Assembly: GCA_963839475.1 (NCBI GenBank)
Contig: CAWIVH010000009.1
Location: 62,001 to 126,000, forward strand
Direction: 5' to 3'
DNA length: 64,000 nt
Source: CAWIVH01 sp963839475
GTDB lineage: Bacteria > Acidobacteriota > UBA6911
Shown here: in pieces, positions 36,558-46,252 of the stretch
Layout of the letters: each line of letters begins with the position of its first letter
How positions within the stretch are numbered: position 1 is the first letter of the stretch
Made by a program: the position numbers and the translations under genes
Notes under the pieces: model-generated
Database searches by the model: none
What the model was told of the DNA's origin: nothing
What the model saw: the letters and a program-made list of their open reading frames with translations, nothing else

Positions 36558-38750
36558 ATGAAAACCCGAGGACAGGATGCCGCTAGCGAAATTTTCTTTT
36601 ATTCAGCGTTGGAATCCATACGACGCTGCAAATATCAGCTTCTGATCCCCACCCTGATTTTCGCTGCCGCTGCGTCGTTCTACAGTTACAGGCTTGCTCC
36701 CCTATACCGGTCAGAGGCCCTCCTCCGCGCTGAGCCTATGGAGACGGTACGCGATTTCGTCAATGTCACAGGTGGGTCCCAGGCCGGCGTGCTAAATGTC
36801 GATGAGCACCTTCGCAGTATTCAGGAGATCGTTTTAGGGACGGATGTGCTGACTACGGTGATCGAAGAATTCAGGCTGTACGACCTGGTCAATGGAAAGG
36901 TGCCGGAGGCGGCACTCCAGGAGATGAAAAAACGGGTCGTCATCCGTATCGAAGGCAGCGACATCCCAAGGCGCAACGAGCCCCGCTTCCTGTCATTCTT
37001 CGTCGGATTCGAGGGAAAGGACCGCGGGGAGATAATGAATGTCGCCAACCGTCTGGCCGACCTCTTCATTACCAAGTCTTCCGATGCCCGCGAGCGCAGG
37101 GTCAAGGAAATCGTCGGTTTCATACAGGCTGAGATGGCGCCGCTTCAGAAAAAGCTCGACGATCAGAGCGAGAAAATCAAGCAATACAAACGCGGGGCAT
37201 CGGATTCGCTCCCGGAATTGGCGACTACCAATCTTCGGCTCCTGGAGGGATTCCAAACGCAGTATCTGGCCAAGACCGAAGAGTTGGCGAAAGATGAAGC
37301 GCGTCGCGCCGCAGCGGTAGCTGAACTCCATGAACTTGAAAAGCAGGGAGCACTCGAAACCGTCACGGCGGTTGAGGAAAAAACGGAGATGCAGAGGAAG
37401 TTGGATGATCTCCGGATGCAGTACGGGCAGATGCAGGTCCGCTATGCCCCGGATCACCCGGAGCTGAAAAGGTTGCAGAAGGAGATTGCCGAGATCGAGC
37501 TTTTGGTGCCACAGCGGGGCACCAAACCTCGAGTGGAGCATTCCCCCTTCTATCTCCGATATGTCCAGCTTAAATCGGAAATCGAGGAACTGGACCGACG
37601 GGCCCAAAGCTATAAAAGGGAACAGCAGGATCTGGCCAAACAAATGTCCGCCTACCGCTCGCGGGTTGAGAACGCTCCGCTCCGCGAGTCGGAACTGGCG
37701 GTAATGGCGCGCGACTACACGTCGACGCAGGCACAGTACCAGGAAATGCGTGAACGGCAACACAATGCCCGGCTCGCTGAACATTTCGAAAAGTTGAGGA
37801 GCGAGGTCATTTTCCGGGTAATCGACCGGGCACGATTCCCATTAGTGCCTTTCAGTCCGCGACGTGGGCGAATCATTCTTCTCGGAACTCTTGCTGGGCT
37901 TGGATTGGGGATCGTCCTTGCCTTCTTCAGGGAACAAATGGATTCCTCCTTTAGCAGCGTTGAAGACTATCAAAGGGCATCGGATATTCCCCTATTAGCA
38001 ACTATTCCATCGATTGGACGCCGTCTCCCTGCACACCAGTCCACCAACGGCATCATTGCAGACCCTCGAATTGTGATGCTCAGGGATCCCTTCTCCATAC
38101 CCGCCGAACAGTACAGGATCCTGGCAATAAAGCTGCAAGCGCGAAACGGCGGGCCGTCCCATACCGTCGCCATCACGAGCTCGACGGGCGGCGAAGGGAA
38201 GACACTTACGGCTATAAACCTCGCAGTGGCGCTTTCCGGTCCTCAGGACCACAAAGTGCTGCTAATAGATGGGGATCTGCGCCGGCCAAGGGTGTGGGAG
38301 CTTCTCGGGCACAAAACACATCCTGAGAAGGGATTCGCCGACCTTCTTTCCGATCCGGGCAAGGTCGACCTGGAGAGGTATATTTTGAAAACCGGAGATC
38401 TCTACGTAATTCCAGGCATTGTCCGCTGCACGAACCCCATAAACCTTCTAGCCTCTCAGCGGGCCCGCGATGTCCTGCAGCAGCTGAGGACGGAGTTCCA
38501 ATTCATCATTTTTGACACTCCGCCAATACTTCCAGTTGCCGACAGCATCATTCTGTCGGGCCTGGTGGATGAAGTATTTATGGTAATACGCGCCGGTAAG
38601 ACACCGCGGGAGCTCTTTCATCATGCGGTCGAAAATCTTGATACTGCCAAAATGAGGGGGGTTGTTTTGAACGATGTCGACTTCCAACATTCGCGCTACG
38701 AACATGCGTATAGATACTATCGAAAGAACTACCTTGGACAGCAACAGTGA
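36558..38750 (+). CDS. Polysaccharide copolymerase/tyrosine autokinase (Wzz-BY-kinase)
   Basis: 730 residues; ATG directly after the barrel gene's stop with AAGGAGGAATAA before it. An N-terminal Wzz domain has TM1 near residues 28-46 and LRAEP; a long coiled-coil periplasmic part covers about 180-400; TM2 is near residues 435-452 (LLGTLAGLGLGIVLAFF). The cytosolic BY-kinase holds Walker A TSSTGGEGKTLTAINLA (near 540), Walker A' KVLLIDGDLRRPRV, Walker B FIIFDTPPILPVADS and a C-terminal Tyr-rich tail (RYEHAYRYYRKNYLG), the autophosphorylation site. It controls chain length and export together with the Wza-like protein at 23293. The last 76 bases overlap the next gene. Confidence 0.93.
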   Translation: MKTRGQDAASEIFFYSALESIRRCKYQLLIPTLIFAAAASFYSYRLAPLYRSEALLRAEPMETVRDFVNVTGGSQAGVLNVDEHLRSIQEIVLGTDVLTTVIEEFRLYDLVNGKVPEAALQEMKKRVVIRIEGSDIPRRNEPRFLSFFVGFEGKDRGEIMNVANRLADLFITKSSDARERRVKEIVGFIQAEMAPLQKKLDDQSEKIKQYKRGASDSLPELATTNLRLLEGFQTQYLAKTEELAKDEARRAAAVAELHELEKQGALETVTAVEEKTEMQRKLDDLRMQYGQMQVRYAPDHPELKRLQKEIAEIELLVPQRGTKPRVEHSPFYLRYVQLKSEIEELDRRAQSYKREQQDLAKQMSAYRSRVENAPLRESELAVMARDYTSTQAQYQEMRERQHNARLAEHFEKLRSEVIFRVIDRARFPLVPFSPRRGRIILLGTLAGLGLGIVLAFFREQMDSSFSSVEDYQRASDIPLLATIPSIGRRLPAHQSTNGIIADPRIVMLRDPFSIPAEQYRILAIKLQARNGGPSHTVAITSSTGGEGKTLTAINLAVALSGPQDHKVLLIDGDLRRPRVWELLGHKTHPEKGFADLLSDPGKVDLERYILKTGDLYVIPGIVRCTNPINLLASQRARDVLQQLRTEFQFIIFDTPPILPVADSIILSGLVDEVFMVIRAGKTPRELFHHAVENLDTAKMRGVVLNDVDFQHSRYEHAYRYYRKNYLGQQQ

Positions 38751-40137
38751 AGAAGGCGGCATACCCGAAGAGGTCATTCGGGTATGGCCTTACTGGACAA
38801 CACGTCCGACCTTTCCCCATCTTGCCGTCGTAGTCTTTCTTTTAGTTAATATTGTGACGGCAATTGCCTGGACGGGGACAGTGGTTCCGGCCGGGGAGTC
38901 GGTTACCCAGACTTTCCAGCTCGCCTTCGGCCTGTTCACTTATCTGGCGATATGCTATCTAGTCGGGCTCGACAGAGTGCTAATTGAATCCAATCAGCGC
39001 CTGTTTTCAATGCGGACCTTGGGGGCTATCGGCTCATGTTTTGTGATGGTTGCGCTTGTTCCACGCTTCTACCCGCGAATTTCCGTTTCCGGCAACGTTC
39101 GAAATGCTGCTTTACTTACATTGCTGCTTCTGTTCGCGATGAGATTTTCCCTGCGTTATCTGAGGCGCCATGAAGGAACTCTCCAGGAACACTTCCTTGT
39201 GGGCACGGGTCCGTATGCGCAAAAACTCTATGCCGAACTGATCGATAAAACACGGGGACCGGCTGAACCTTCGCCGCCCCGCTCGTCCAAGCCATTTATT
39301 GCACCCGGTTCCTCGATCGACTGTCACACCCTTCCCGAACTGGCGATCGAGAATGGAATTACGACCATTGTTATTGCAGAACCGGATTTCCAGAACCGGT
39401 TAGGCGTGGCGGAGGCTCTTCTGGACTGCAAATTGCGCGGACTCGAAGTGAGTAATGCGATTGACTGCTATGAGAAATACATTCGAAAAATTTGGCTTGC
39501 CGGAATCCACCCCGCCTGGCTGATTTACAGCGCTCGTTTCAAACCTTCGAGGCTCTATCTTGGTTCAAAGCGCATCCTGGACTTGATCATTGCCACGGCT
39601 CTGGCAATCGTTACGGCTCCAATCGTTGCCATTGTCTCGATCGCTATAAAGCTGGACTCGCCCGGCCCGATTCTGTTTCGCCAGAAACGGGTTGGTCTTA
39701 ACGGGGCCATTTTTTACGTTTGGAAATTCCGTACCATGTACCACAACGCTGAGCGCACAACCGGCCCGGTATGGGCCACGGATGGAGACAGGCGCATAAC
39801 CGCGGTGGGCAAAATCCTGCGGAGCTATCGGATTGACGAGATTCCACAAATTCTGAATGTTTTTCATGGTGAGATGAGCTGTATCGGACCCCGACCGGAG
39901 CGCCCGAATTTCGTGGCAATGCTGAAGGATAAAATCGATTACTACTCGCTCCGGCATTGCGTCAAGCCCGGAATTACCGGATGGGCTCAGGTGATGCAGC
40001 CTTATGGAGCCTCGATCGAGGATGCCTACGTGAAACTTGAGTATGACCTCTATTACCTCAAGCACATGTCCCTGGCGGTCGATCTAAAAATCCTTCTCAA
40101 AACCTTGCCTGTTGTCTTGGGTGGCGGAGGACGCTGA
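38674..40137 (+). CDS. Polyprenyl-phosphate sugar phosphotransferase (WbaP/EpsE type)
   Basis: 487 residues from an ATG at 38674; 38704 is an alternative with a smaller overlap. Four or five N-terminal helices (for example LAVVVFLLVNIVTAIAW) are followed by a CoA-binding-like domain and the bacterial sugar transferase domain: KRILDLIIATALAIVTAPIV, FRQKRVGLNGAIFYVWKFRTMY, and SYRIDEIPQILNVFHGEMSCIGPRPERP with the catalytic Asp-Glu in the IDEIPQ segment. It starts EPS assembly by putting the first sugar phosphate on undecaprenyl phosphate at the inner membrane. Resembles the enzyme family used by exosortase-linked EPS loci, but no exosortase or PEP-CTERM gene is in the window. Confidence 0.92.
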   Translation: MSTSNIRATNMRIDTIERTTLDSNSEEGGIPEEVIRVWPYWTTRPTFPHLAVVVFLLVNIVTAIAWTGTVVPAGESVTQTFQLAFGLFTYLAICYLVGLDRVLIESNQRLFSMRTLGAIGSCFVMVALVPRFYPRISVSGNVRNAALLTLLLLFAMRFSLRYLRRHEGTLQEHFLVGTGPYAQKLYAELIDKTRGPAEPSPPRSSKPFIAPGSSIDCHTLPELAIENGITTIVIAEPDFQNRLGVAEALLDCKLRGLEVSNAIDCYEKYIRKIWLAGIHPAWLIYSARFKPSRLYLGSKRILDLIIATALAIVTAPIVAIVSIAIKLDSPGPILFRQKRVGLNGAIFYVWKFRTMYHNAERTTGPVWATDGDRRITAVGKILRSYRIDEIPQILNVFHGEMSCIGPRPERPNFVAMLKDKIDYYSLRHCVKPGITGWAQVMQPYGASIEDAYVKLEYDLYYLKHMSLAVDLKILLKTLPVVLGGGGR

Positions 40138-40221
40138 GGGTGAATCATGGAGTGTTTGCGGAGGCATTCCAGCGCCTTGGTGAAGTCGCAAAGAATAACT
40201 GAGTTGATCCATCGGTGAAAT

Positions 40222-41292
40222 ATGCTAGCCGAAGCAATATTCTGGGGATCCCTGCTATTTGTTGCCTACGTTTATTTGGGATACCCGATTGTGCTGGCGG
40301 TCTGGAGCACCTTGCGGCGCCGTCCGATTTGCCGGCGGTGCATCGAACCAACCGTCTCGTTGATCATCGCCGCCTACAACGAGAAGCAGGGAATCCAGCG
40401 CCGGATCGATAACTGTCTGACACTCGATTATCCGAAGGACAAGCTCGAGATCATCGTGTCGCTCGATGGCCCCACCGACGGTACGGATATTCTGGCTAAA
40501 GAATATGAAAACGCAGGAATTGTGATTCTCGAGTCGTTGAATCATCAGGGCAAGGCGGCTGCTTTGAATCGGGCAATGTCGGTCGCAAATGGGGAGATCA
40601 TGCTCTTTGGTGACGCTCGCCAGATCTTCGCCGAGAATACGATCCGCGAGTTGGTGTCCAACTTCGCCGATCCGCAGGTTGGCGCTGTGTCCGGGGAACT
40701 GGTTCTCCTGGATGAGTCGGATTGTGAAGCCAAGGACGCAGTCGGCATTTACTGGCGCTATGAAAAGAAATTACGAATGATGGAAGGACGTATTCATTCA
40801 ACGCTCGGCTGCACCGGTGCTATTTACGCCATCCGCCGTGAATTGGCCAAGCCCCTCCCCGAGGGCGTAATTCTCGACGATGTGATGCTGCCGATGCGCG
40901 CCGTTCTGCAAGGCTACCGAATTATTTTGGATGAACGCGCGCACGCATTGGACCGGGTAACCCCGACCCCCGAGGCGGAATATCGTAGGAAGGTTCGCAC
41001 ACTGATGGGGAATTATCAGTTAATTCAGCTTATGCCGGAACTCCTGATTCCTTGGAAGAATCCTGTATTTTTTCAATTCGTGTCCCATAAGCTGTTTCGG
41101 CTTCTTTCTCCTTATGCGTTTTTGGCGTTGGCCGCGTCTAATCTTTTCCTCCGGGGGTATTACCTCATTCCCCTGGCAATTCAAGGTGCCTGGTACTTTC
41201 TCGTGTTGCTGGGAATCTTGATTTCCCGCTCTGACCTCTTCAGGCATCCGTCTGTGCCCGATCTATCCCCAGGGAGGGAGGGAGAACGATGA
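40222..41292 (+). CDS. Membrane-anchored glycosyltransferase family 2
   Basis: 356 residues. A membrane helix at residues 5-25 precedes a GT-A domain: TVSLIIAAYNEKQGIQRRID, IIVSLDGPTDGTD, GKAAALNRAM, the DXD-like segment EIMLFGDARQIF, GAIYAIRREL and the catalytic region ILDDVMLPMRA with Q/R-x-x-R-x-W-like RRKVRTLMGNYQL. Two or three C-terminal helices follow. The reading frame stops at 41292 with a hydrophilic end (LSPGREGER), while the usual family tail (a last helix) seems to be encoded by the overlapping frame at 41289. It may be truncated by a frameshift near 41265-41290. It would extend or polymerise the EPS on the cytosolic face. Confidence 0.85.
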   Translation: MLAEAIFWGSLLFVAYVYLGYPIVLAVWSTLRRRPICRRCIEPTVSLIIAAYNEKQGIQRRIDNCLTLDYPKDKLEIIVSLDGPTDGTDILAKEYENAGIVILESLNHQGKAAALNRAMSVANGEIMLFGDARQIFAENTIRELVSNFADPQVGAVSGELVLLDESDCEAKDAVGIYWRYEKKLRMMEGRIHSTLGCTGAIYAIRRELAKPLPEGVILDDVMLPMRAVLQGYRIILDERAHALDRVTPTPEAEYRRKVRTLMGNYQLIQLMPELLIPWKNPVFFQFVSHKLFRLLSPYAFLALAASNLFLRGYYLIPLAIQGAWYFLVLLGILISRSDLFRHPSVPDLSPGREGER

Positions 41293-41405
41293 AAAAAGCT
41301 CTGCTTTTTCCTTATAGCTTTGTCTTGATGAATTGGGCTGCCGTGGTTGCACTGTACTACTTTGCCCGGGGGCGGAAGCACATCTGGCATCAGATCGCAG
41401 AGTAA
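41289..41405 (+). CDS. Small 38-residue membrane ORF, probably the displaced C-terminus of the GT2 protein
   Basis: ATG overlaps the GT2 stop (ATGA) behind a very strong GGGAGGGAGGGAG ribosome site. It encodes MKKALLFPYSFVLMNWAAVV and then ALYYFARGRKHIWHQIAE. The LMNWAAV..LY.F.RG...W pattern is like the last helix and tail of GT2 enzymes of this type. Either a frameshift split the gene, or the tail is made separately by translational coupling. I cannot decide between these. Confidence 0.45.
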   Translation: MKKALLFPYSFVLMNWAAVVALYYFARGRKHIWHQIAE

Positions 41406-41434
41406 TCCCAGCGCGGAAAGAATTCGGAGCATGC

Positions 41435-42823
41435 ATGATTGCAGCTGTATCACAAAATCGATTTCCTCCCTCACAAAGCGTGGGTCTCAGAATGCGCGGC
41501 GCCGGCATGAGGCGCGTCGGTGTTTTCGCGGGAACGCTTTCGTATGGATTTCTTCTGCTTTTCGTCATGGTGCTTTATGCCAACCCGGGTTTGCTGATCC
41601 CTCAACTGGCTGCATTAGGTCCGGCGCAGCTGGTCGGCGGATTTGCACTGGCTGCCATGGCATTTGAAAAATTAAAAAATCGAGAGGGAATCTGGCTGGT
41701 TTGGCCTCATAGCTATTTGTTGATCGCCCTCGTTTGGACCGCAGGACTTTCATGTTTCACAGCCGTTTGGCCCAAGCTTTCAGTGGATACAACCCTGGAT
41801 CTCGTCAAGTATTTCATTATTTACCTCGTGCTCGTAAACAGCGTAAACAATGAGAAACGCGTGAAAGGCGTTCTCTGGATGATGGTACTCGGAGGCCTGT
41901 TCCCATCTCTTGGGACGCTTCACAATTATGCAATCGGGAAAGTAGACCCGGGTTCAACGGTCCATTGGGTCGGGATTTTTGCCAACTCGAACGATCTTGC
42001 CTACAGCATGGTGCTGCTGGTCCCGTTGGCGCTTGCACTCCGGGACGGACTCACAGACCGGCAGCGACCATTTCTCTGGGGCTTAATTGCGGTTTATATC
42101 GCCACAATCTACCTCACTTTTTCGAGAGGGGGGGTAATCGGCCTGTTGGCGGTGCTAGTAATCATGGGAGTCCGGCACCGATCCGGCTCGGTCCGGCTCG
42201 CCACCTTTGGCGCCGTCGCAGCATGCCTGATCTTTATGACTTTTTTCTGGACCAGGGCAGAGGGATTCACGAACCTGGCTGATTACACTCTGCATCAGCG
42301 CCTTATTCAGGTACAGGCCGGCTTCGAAATGTTTCTCGACCGTCCGCTTCTGGGGGTCGGACTCGGCGGCTCCGTGGCGGCATTTCCACTTTATGCCCCT
42401 CCCAACCTGGACTTCACCAGTGCCTTTGTTGTCCATAATACTTTTGTTCTGGCATTGAGCGAACTGGGCTTTTTCGGCTGCCTTTTCTTTGTGCTGTTCA
42501 TTGCCACAGGAATTGTGGATGGCTGTCGCATCGTTCGCGCTTCCAAAGCCGAAGAATTTTCCCTGACAGATTTCCCTGCAGGGAATCGAAATGATGAATC
42601 CACCGCGGCATTTCGTCCGGTGAGTGCCCACCCCGCGAGACCACCCGCAAGCGCGGCGTTGGTTGACGGGATGGTAACCTCGCTGTGTGGGTATGTCGTT
42701 TGTGGACTCTTTGGACCCTACCTTATGAGCTGGTTTCCCTTCATTTTGGTAGGCCTCGTGTCCGCCACGGTGAAAATCAGGCAGGAAGGTGCCGCAGTTG
42801 CTCCCCTAGAGGGATCTATATGA
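41435..42823 (+). CDS. O-antigen ligase/polymerase-like membrane protein (Wzy/WaaL type)
   Basis: About 462 residues from the ATG at 41435, which has CGGAG upstream. Around ten hydrophobic helices are visible, with the Wzy_C region ANSNDLAYSMVLLVPLALAL, then LTFSRGGVIGLLAVLVIMG and the large periplasmic loop with RLIQVQAGFEMFLDRPLLGVGLGGSV and FVVHNTFVLALSELGFFG (His-Asn near the C-terminal loop, typical of ligases). It polymerises or ligates lipid-linked repeat units in the periplasm. It overlaps the flippase gene by four bases. Confidence 0.88.
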   Translation: MIAAVSQNRFPPSQSVGLRMRGAGMRRVGVFAGTLSYGFLLLFVMVLYANPGLLIPQLAALGPAQLVGGFALAAMAFEKLKNREGIWLVWPHSYLLIALVWTAGLSCFTAVWPKLSVDTTLDLVKYFIIYLVLVNSVNNEKRVKGVLWMMVLGGLFPSLGTLHNYAIGKVDPGSTVHWVGIFANSNDLAYSMVLLVPLALALRDGLTDRQRPFLWGLIAVYIATIYLTFSRGGVIGLLAVLVIMGVRHRSGSVRLATFGAVAACLIFMTFFWTRAEGFTNLADYTLHQRLIQVQAGFEMFLDRPLLGVGLGGSVAAFPLYAPPNLDFTSAFVVHNTFVLALSELGFFGCLFFVLFIATGIVDGCRIVRASKAEEFSLTDFPAGNRNDESTAAFRPVSAHPARPPASAALVDGMVTSLCGYVVCGLFGPYLMSWFPFILVGLVSATVKIRQEGAAVAPLEGSI

Positions 42824-44325
42824 CATCCCCATTCAAACCTGCGCTCCAATTGATGACAGGAAGAATGGCGGGATTTGTTCTGAGCTTTTTCATTCCGGTC
42901 ATCCTTGTTCGTGTTTTCGATCAGACACAGTTCGGCACGTACAAGCAGATTTTTCTTCTCTACTCAACCCTTTTCGGTGTTGCCCAGCTGGGCATGGCTG
43001 AGAGTCTATATTATTTCATACCTTCAGATCCCAAGCATGCGAGCCGGTACATTGTGAATGCTTTCCTGGTACTTCTCGGGGCAGGAGCGGCTTGTCTGGG
43101 GATCCTTTCGTTATCGGCACGCCGGATATCCGTCTGGATGAACAATCCCGATCTTGCACCTTATCTTGTTTTGCTCGGAGTTTACCTTCTCATGAGCATG
43201 GCATCGGCTGTGCTCGAAATTGTCATGATCTCACAGAGCCGGTACGCCATGGCCGCCATATCCTATGCAGCTTCCGATGCGCTTCGATCGTTTCTCCTTG
43301 TCGTGCCGGCTCTATTTCATGGCCGACTGCATTGGCTGATGATCGGAGCGGTCGCCTATGCCGCTCTTCGCCTTACAGCAACTGTCATTTACCTCTATCG
43401 GAGTTATTGCGGAAGCCTCACACCAGATCGCGCGCTTTTTTCAAGGCAGCTTTCCTATGTCGTGCCCTTCGAGCTCGCAATCATTGTAGAGATCGTTTAC
43501 CTCAACCTGCACCAATATATGGTGTCCTACAACTTCGACGCTGCGACGTTTGCCGTTTATTCAATAGGCATACTCCAAATTCCTCTGGTCGACTTCATAG
43601 GCAATCCGGCATGCAACGTGATGATGGTGAATATGAGCGAGCAGATTCGAAAGGGGAGTCATGCCACGGTTCTCTTACTGTGGCAAGATACCACCAGAAA
43701 GCTGGCGCTGGTATTTTTCCCGTTGGCGGGATTGCTGATGATATGCGCCCATGAAATCATCACATTTCTTTTCACCCTGAAGTATGCCGCAAGCGTTCCT
43801 GTTTTCATTATCTGGACATCGACCATCATTTTTTCTGCTTTCCAGGTAGATGGTGTGCTGCGCGTATTTGCGGCGACACGCGCCCTGCTGTGGATGAATT
43901 TAGCGAGACTGGCCGTTATTGCTGTTCTGATCAGCTGGTTTTTATCCCATTTTCACCTGATCGGTGCGGTACTGGCCACCATGGTGGCCTTGCTGGCCGC
44001 CAAGGCCATTGGGTTGGCCGTCGCCAGGCACCTGATTCGAGTTCCATGGAAATCCTTTGTGCCCTGGAAGAATCTCCTGATGATCCTGGGAGCATCGGGC
44101 GTAGCCGCAGGTGCGGCCTTTGCCGCAAAGTCGATTTTGCAGCCTGCGCCGCTGCCGCGATTGCTGCTTGCCGGGGCGGTTTATCTGATTTGCTACCTCA
44201 TGCTTTTATTTCGGTTGCGGATAATCACGGACGAGGAACGACACGGCCTTGTGGGAATGCTCTCGGGTTCGTTTCGCGCGATTACAGCAGCCCGAAGAGC
44301 GGACCCTCCGCTGGAAGTGCAATAG
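42820..44325 (+). CDS. Oligosaccharide flippase (Wzx, MOP/PST family)
   Basis: 501 residues from the ATG at 42820 (ATGA overlap with the preceding stop). Twelve or more hydrophobic helices. The N-terminus MTSPFKPALQLMTGRMAGFV, VILVRVFDQTQFGTYKQIFLLYSTLFGVAQLGM is the typical first unit of MOP flippases, with YYFIP at the end of helix 2. It moves undecaprenyl-linked repeat units across the inner membrane before polymerisation by the neighbouring Wzy-like protein. Hydrophobic throughout; no soluble domain. Confidence 0.9.
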   Translation: MTSPFKPALQLMTGRMAGFVLSFFIPVILVRVFDQTQFGTYKQIFLLYSTLFGVAQLGMAESLYYFIPSDPKHASRYIVNAFLVLLGAGAACLGILSLSARRISVWMNNPDLAPYLVLLGVYLLMSMASAVLEIVMISQSRYAMAAISYAASDALRSFLLVVPALFHGRLHWLMIGAVAYAALRLTATVIYLYRSYCGSLTPDRALFSRQLSYVVPFELAIIVEIVYLNLHQYMVSYNFDAATFAVYSIGILQIPLVDFIGNPACNVMMVNMSEQIRKGSHATVLLLWQDTTRKLALVFFPLAGLLMICAHEIITFLFTLKYAASVPVFIIWTSTIIFSAFQVDGVLRVFAATRALLWMNLARLAVIAVLISWFLSHFHLIGAVLATMVALLAAKAIGLAVARHLIRVPWKSFVPWKNLLMILGASGVAAGAAFAAKSILQPAPLPRLLLAGAVYLICYLMLLFRLRIITDEERHGLVGMLSGSFRAITAARRADPPLEVQ

Positions 44326-44326
44326 T

Positions 44327-46252
44327 ATGTGCGGAATATCAGGAATATTGAATATCCAGGGTGCGCCGGTTTCACTCGATGAGATCGAGCGCATGTGCGC
44401 GGCGATTGTGCATCGCGGCCCTGACGATGCGGGGTTTTATATGGGGCCGAATGTCGGATTGGGAATGCGGCGCCTGAGTATCATTGACATCAAAACCGGA
44501 CAACAACCGGTACACAACGAGGACAAAACGGTCTGGATTGTCTTTAACGGCGAGATTTACAATTTCCGCGAGCTGCGCAAAGGCCTGGAGCAAAAAGGGC
44601 ATCGCTTCTATACAGAAACTGACACCGAGGTCATTGTCCATCTCTACGAAGAGTATGGGAAACAGTGCGTCGATCGGCTGCGCGGGATGTTCGCCTTTGC
44701 GATCTGGGACGATCGCAATCAAAGGTTGCTGCTCGCGCGCGACCGCATGGGGAAAAAGCCTCTTTACTACACAAACTGCAGAGGGCGGTTTCTCTTCGGT
44801 TCTGAACTGAAAACCTTGCTGCAGCTCCCCGAGGTCGATCGCGTTCTGAATTGGAGGGCGGTCAGTCACCTGTTCACTTTCCTATCTACTCCTTCAACGG
44901 AGGGCATCGTAGAAGGAGTAAACAAGTTGCAGCCCGGCAATATCCTCACCGTCTCTGCTCTGGGCGGCCTCCAAATTGAACGTTACTGGGCTTGTGAATT
45001 CAATCCCGATTACAGCCATGACGAGGATTATTTTGTCGAAAGGCTGCGTGAAATTCTCGAGGAATCGGTGCGACTGCGTCTGATAAGCGATGTTCCACTC
45101 GGCGCATTTTTGAGCGGCGGGATTGATTCAAGCGCAATCGTGGCCATGATGTCGCGGCTCTCTCCCGGAAGGGTAAAGACCTTTTCAGTCGGATTTGCAG
45201 AAGAGGAGTTCAATGAGCTTTCCTATGCACGGATCGCAGCTGAACGGTTCGACACCGAACATTACGAACTGGTTATCGATCCCGACATTGTTCCGGTGAT
45301 TGAGGATCTTGCCTGGTATCTAGATGAGCCGCTTGGCGATTCGTCGGTGATTCCGACGTATATGGTTTCCAAATTGGCTTCGGAGCACGTGACCGTCCTC
45401 TTGTCGGGCGATGGCGGGGATGAGATCTTTGGCGGGTACGACCGCTACGTCAAGTCGGAAGCAGAGCAGCGCCGATCCATTCCCGCCCCATTTCGGCTCC
45501 TGCTTCGACTGCTCGCCAATGGGATGCCGATAGGCGCCCTTGGACGTAATTTTATGCGGCATTATTCTCTAGAGGAACCGGAGCGTTATCTGGACGGATC
45601 TACGCTGTTCCGCGCCGATGAAAAGCGAATGCTGTTCCGAAGTGAGGTATGGGAGCAATTGTCCGCCTACAATCCATGGCAATATGGCCTCGATCTGCTG
45701 GGCAAGCGTGATGGCAGCTGGCTTTCGGCCATCCAGGACTTCGATCTGAACTGCTACCTTCCGCTGGACATCCTGACGAAAGTGGATCGTATGAGTATGG
45801 CGCACTCGATTGAGACCAGAGCTCCGCTGCTCGATCACAAATTAGTTGAATTTGCGGCCACCATCCCACCCGACTTGAAGGTGCGTGGAGGCTCGACCAA
45901 AATACTCCTCAAGCGCGCCATGAAGGGACTTCTCCCCGATGAAATTATCGATCGGCCCAAGCGCGGCTTCGCTATTCCGCTTGGCCATTGGTTCCGCGCC
46001 GGGCTGGGCAATTTCGTCCGGGATCTGCTGCTGTCCAACAAAAGCAGGAGCCGGGGCATTTTCAATCCCGAATATATCGAGGATCTTCTTGAGTTTCACG
46101 ATAGAGGGAAGGACCTTGATTTGCACATCTGGACTCTGATTTCTTTCGAACTCTGGTGCCGCGCCTTTCTTGATCGCCCCTGTGGTTCTCATGCGGCTCC
46201 CCGGCACTCCTTGCGCGCTTCGCCATCCCCTTCGTATGGAATGGACTCATGA
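44327..46252 (+). CDS. asnB: Asparagine synthetase (glutamine-hydrolysing), intact EPS paralogue
   Basis: 641 residues from the ATG at 44327; this start gives MCGISGILNIQ with the Cys2 nucleophile needed for glutaminase activity. It begins right after the flippase stop. The class II glutaminase domain has HRGPDDAGFY, NGEIYNFRELR and RGMFAFAIWDDRN; the synthetase domain has FLSGGIDSSAIVAMM, LSGDGGDEIFGGYDRY, TKVDRMSMAHSIETRAPLLDHKLVEFA and RPKRGFAIPLGHWFR. EPS-associated AsnB proteins are believed to form amides on the polymer or its precursors. Unlike the copy at 17727 it has no frame break. It shares ATGA overlap with the next GT gene. Confidence 0.93.
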   Translation: MCGISGILNIQGAPVSLDEIERMCAAIVHRGPDDAGFYMGPNVGLGMRRLSIIDIKTGQQPVHNEDKTVWIVFNGEIYNFRELRKGLEQKGHRFYTETDTEVIVHLYEEYGKQCVDRLRGMFAFAIWDDRNQRLLLARDRMGKKPLYYTNCRGRFLFGSELKTLLQLPEVDRVLNWRAVSHLFTFLSTPSTEGIVEGVNKLQPGNILTVSALGGLQIERYWACEFNPDYSHDEDYFVERLREILEESVRLRLISDVPLGAFLSGGIDSSAIVAMMSRLSPGRVKTFSVGFAEEEFNELSYARIAAERFDTEHYELVIDPDIVPVIEDLAWYLDEPLGDSSVIPTYMVSKLASEHVTVLLSGDGGDEIFGGYDRYVKSEAEQRRSIPAPFRLLLRLLANGMPIGALGRNFMRHYSLEEPERYLDGSTLFRADEKRMLFRSEVWEQLSAYNPWQYGLDLLGKRDGSWLSAIQDFDLNCYLPLDILTKVDRMSMAHSIETRAPLLDHKLVEFAATIPPDLKVRGGSTKILLKRAMKGLLPDEIIDRPKRGFAIPLGHWFRAGLGNFVRDLLLSNKSRSRGIFNPEYIEDLLEFHDRGKDLDLHIWTLISFELWCRAFLDRPCGSHAAPRHSLRASPSPSYGMDS

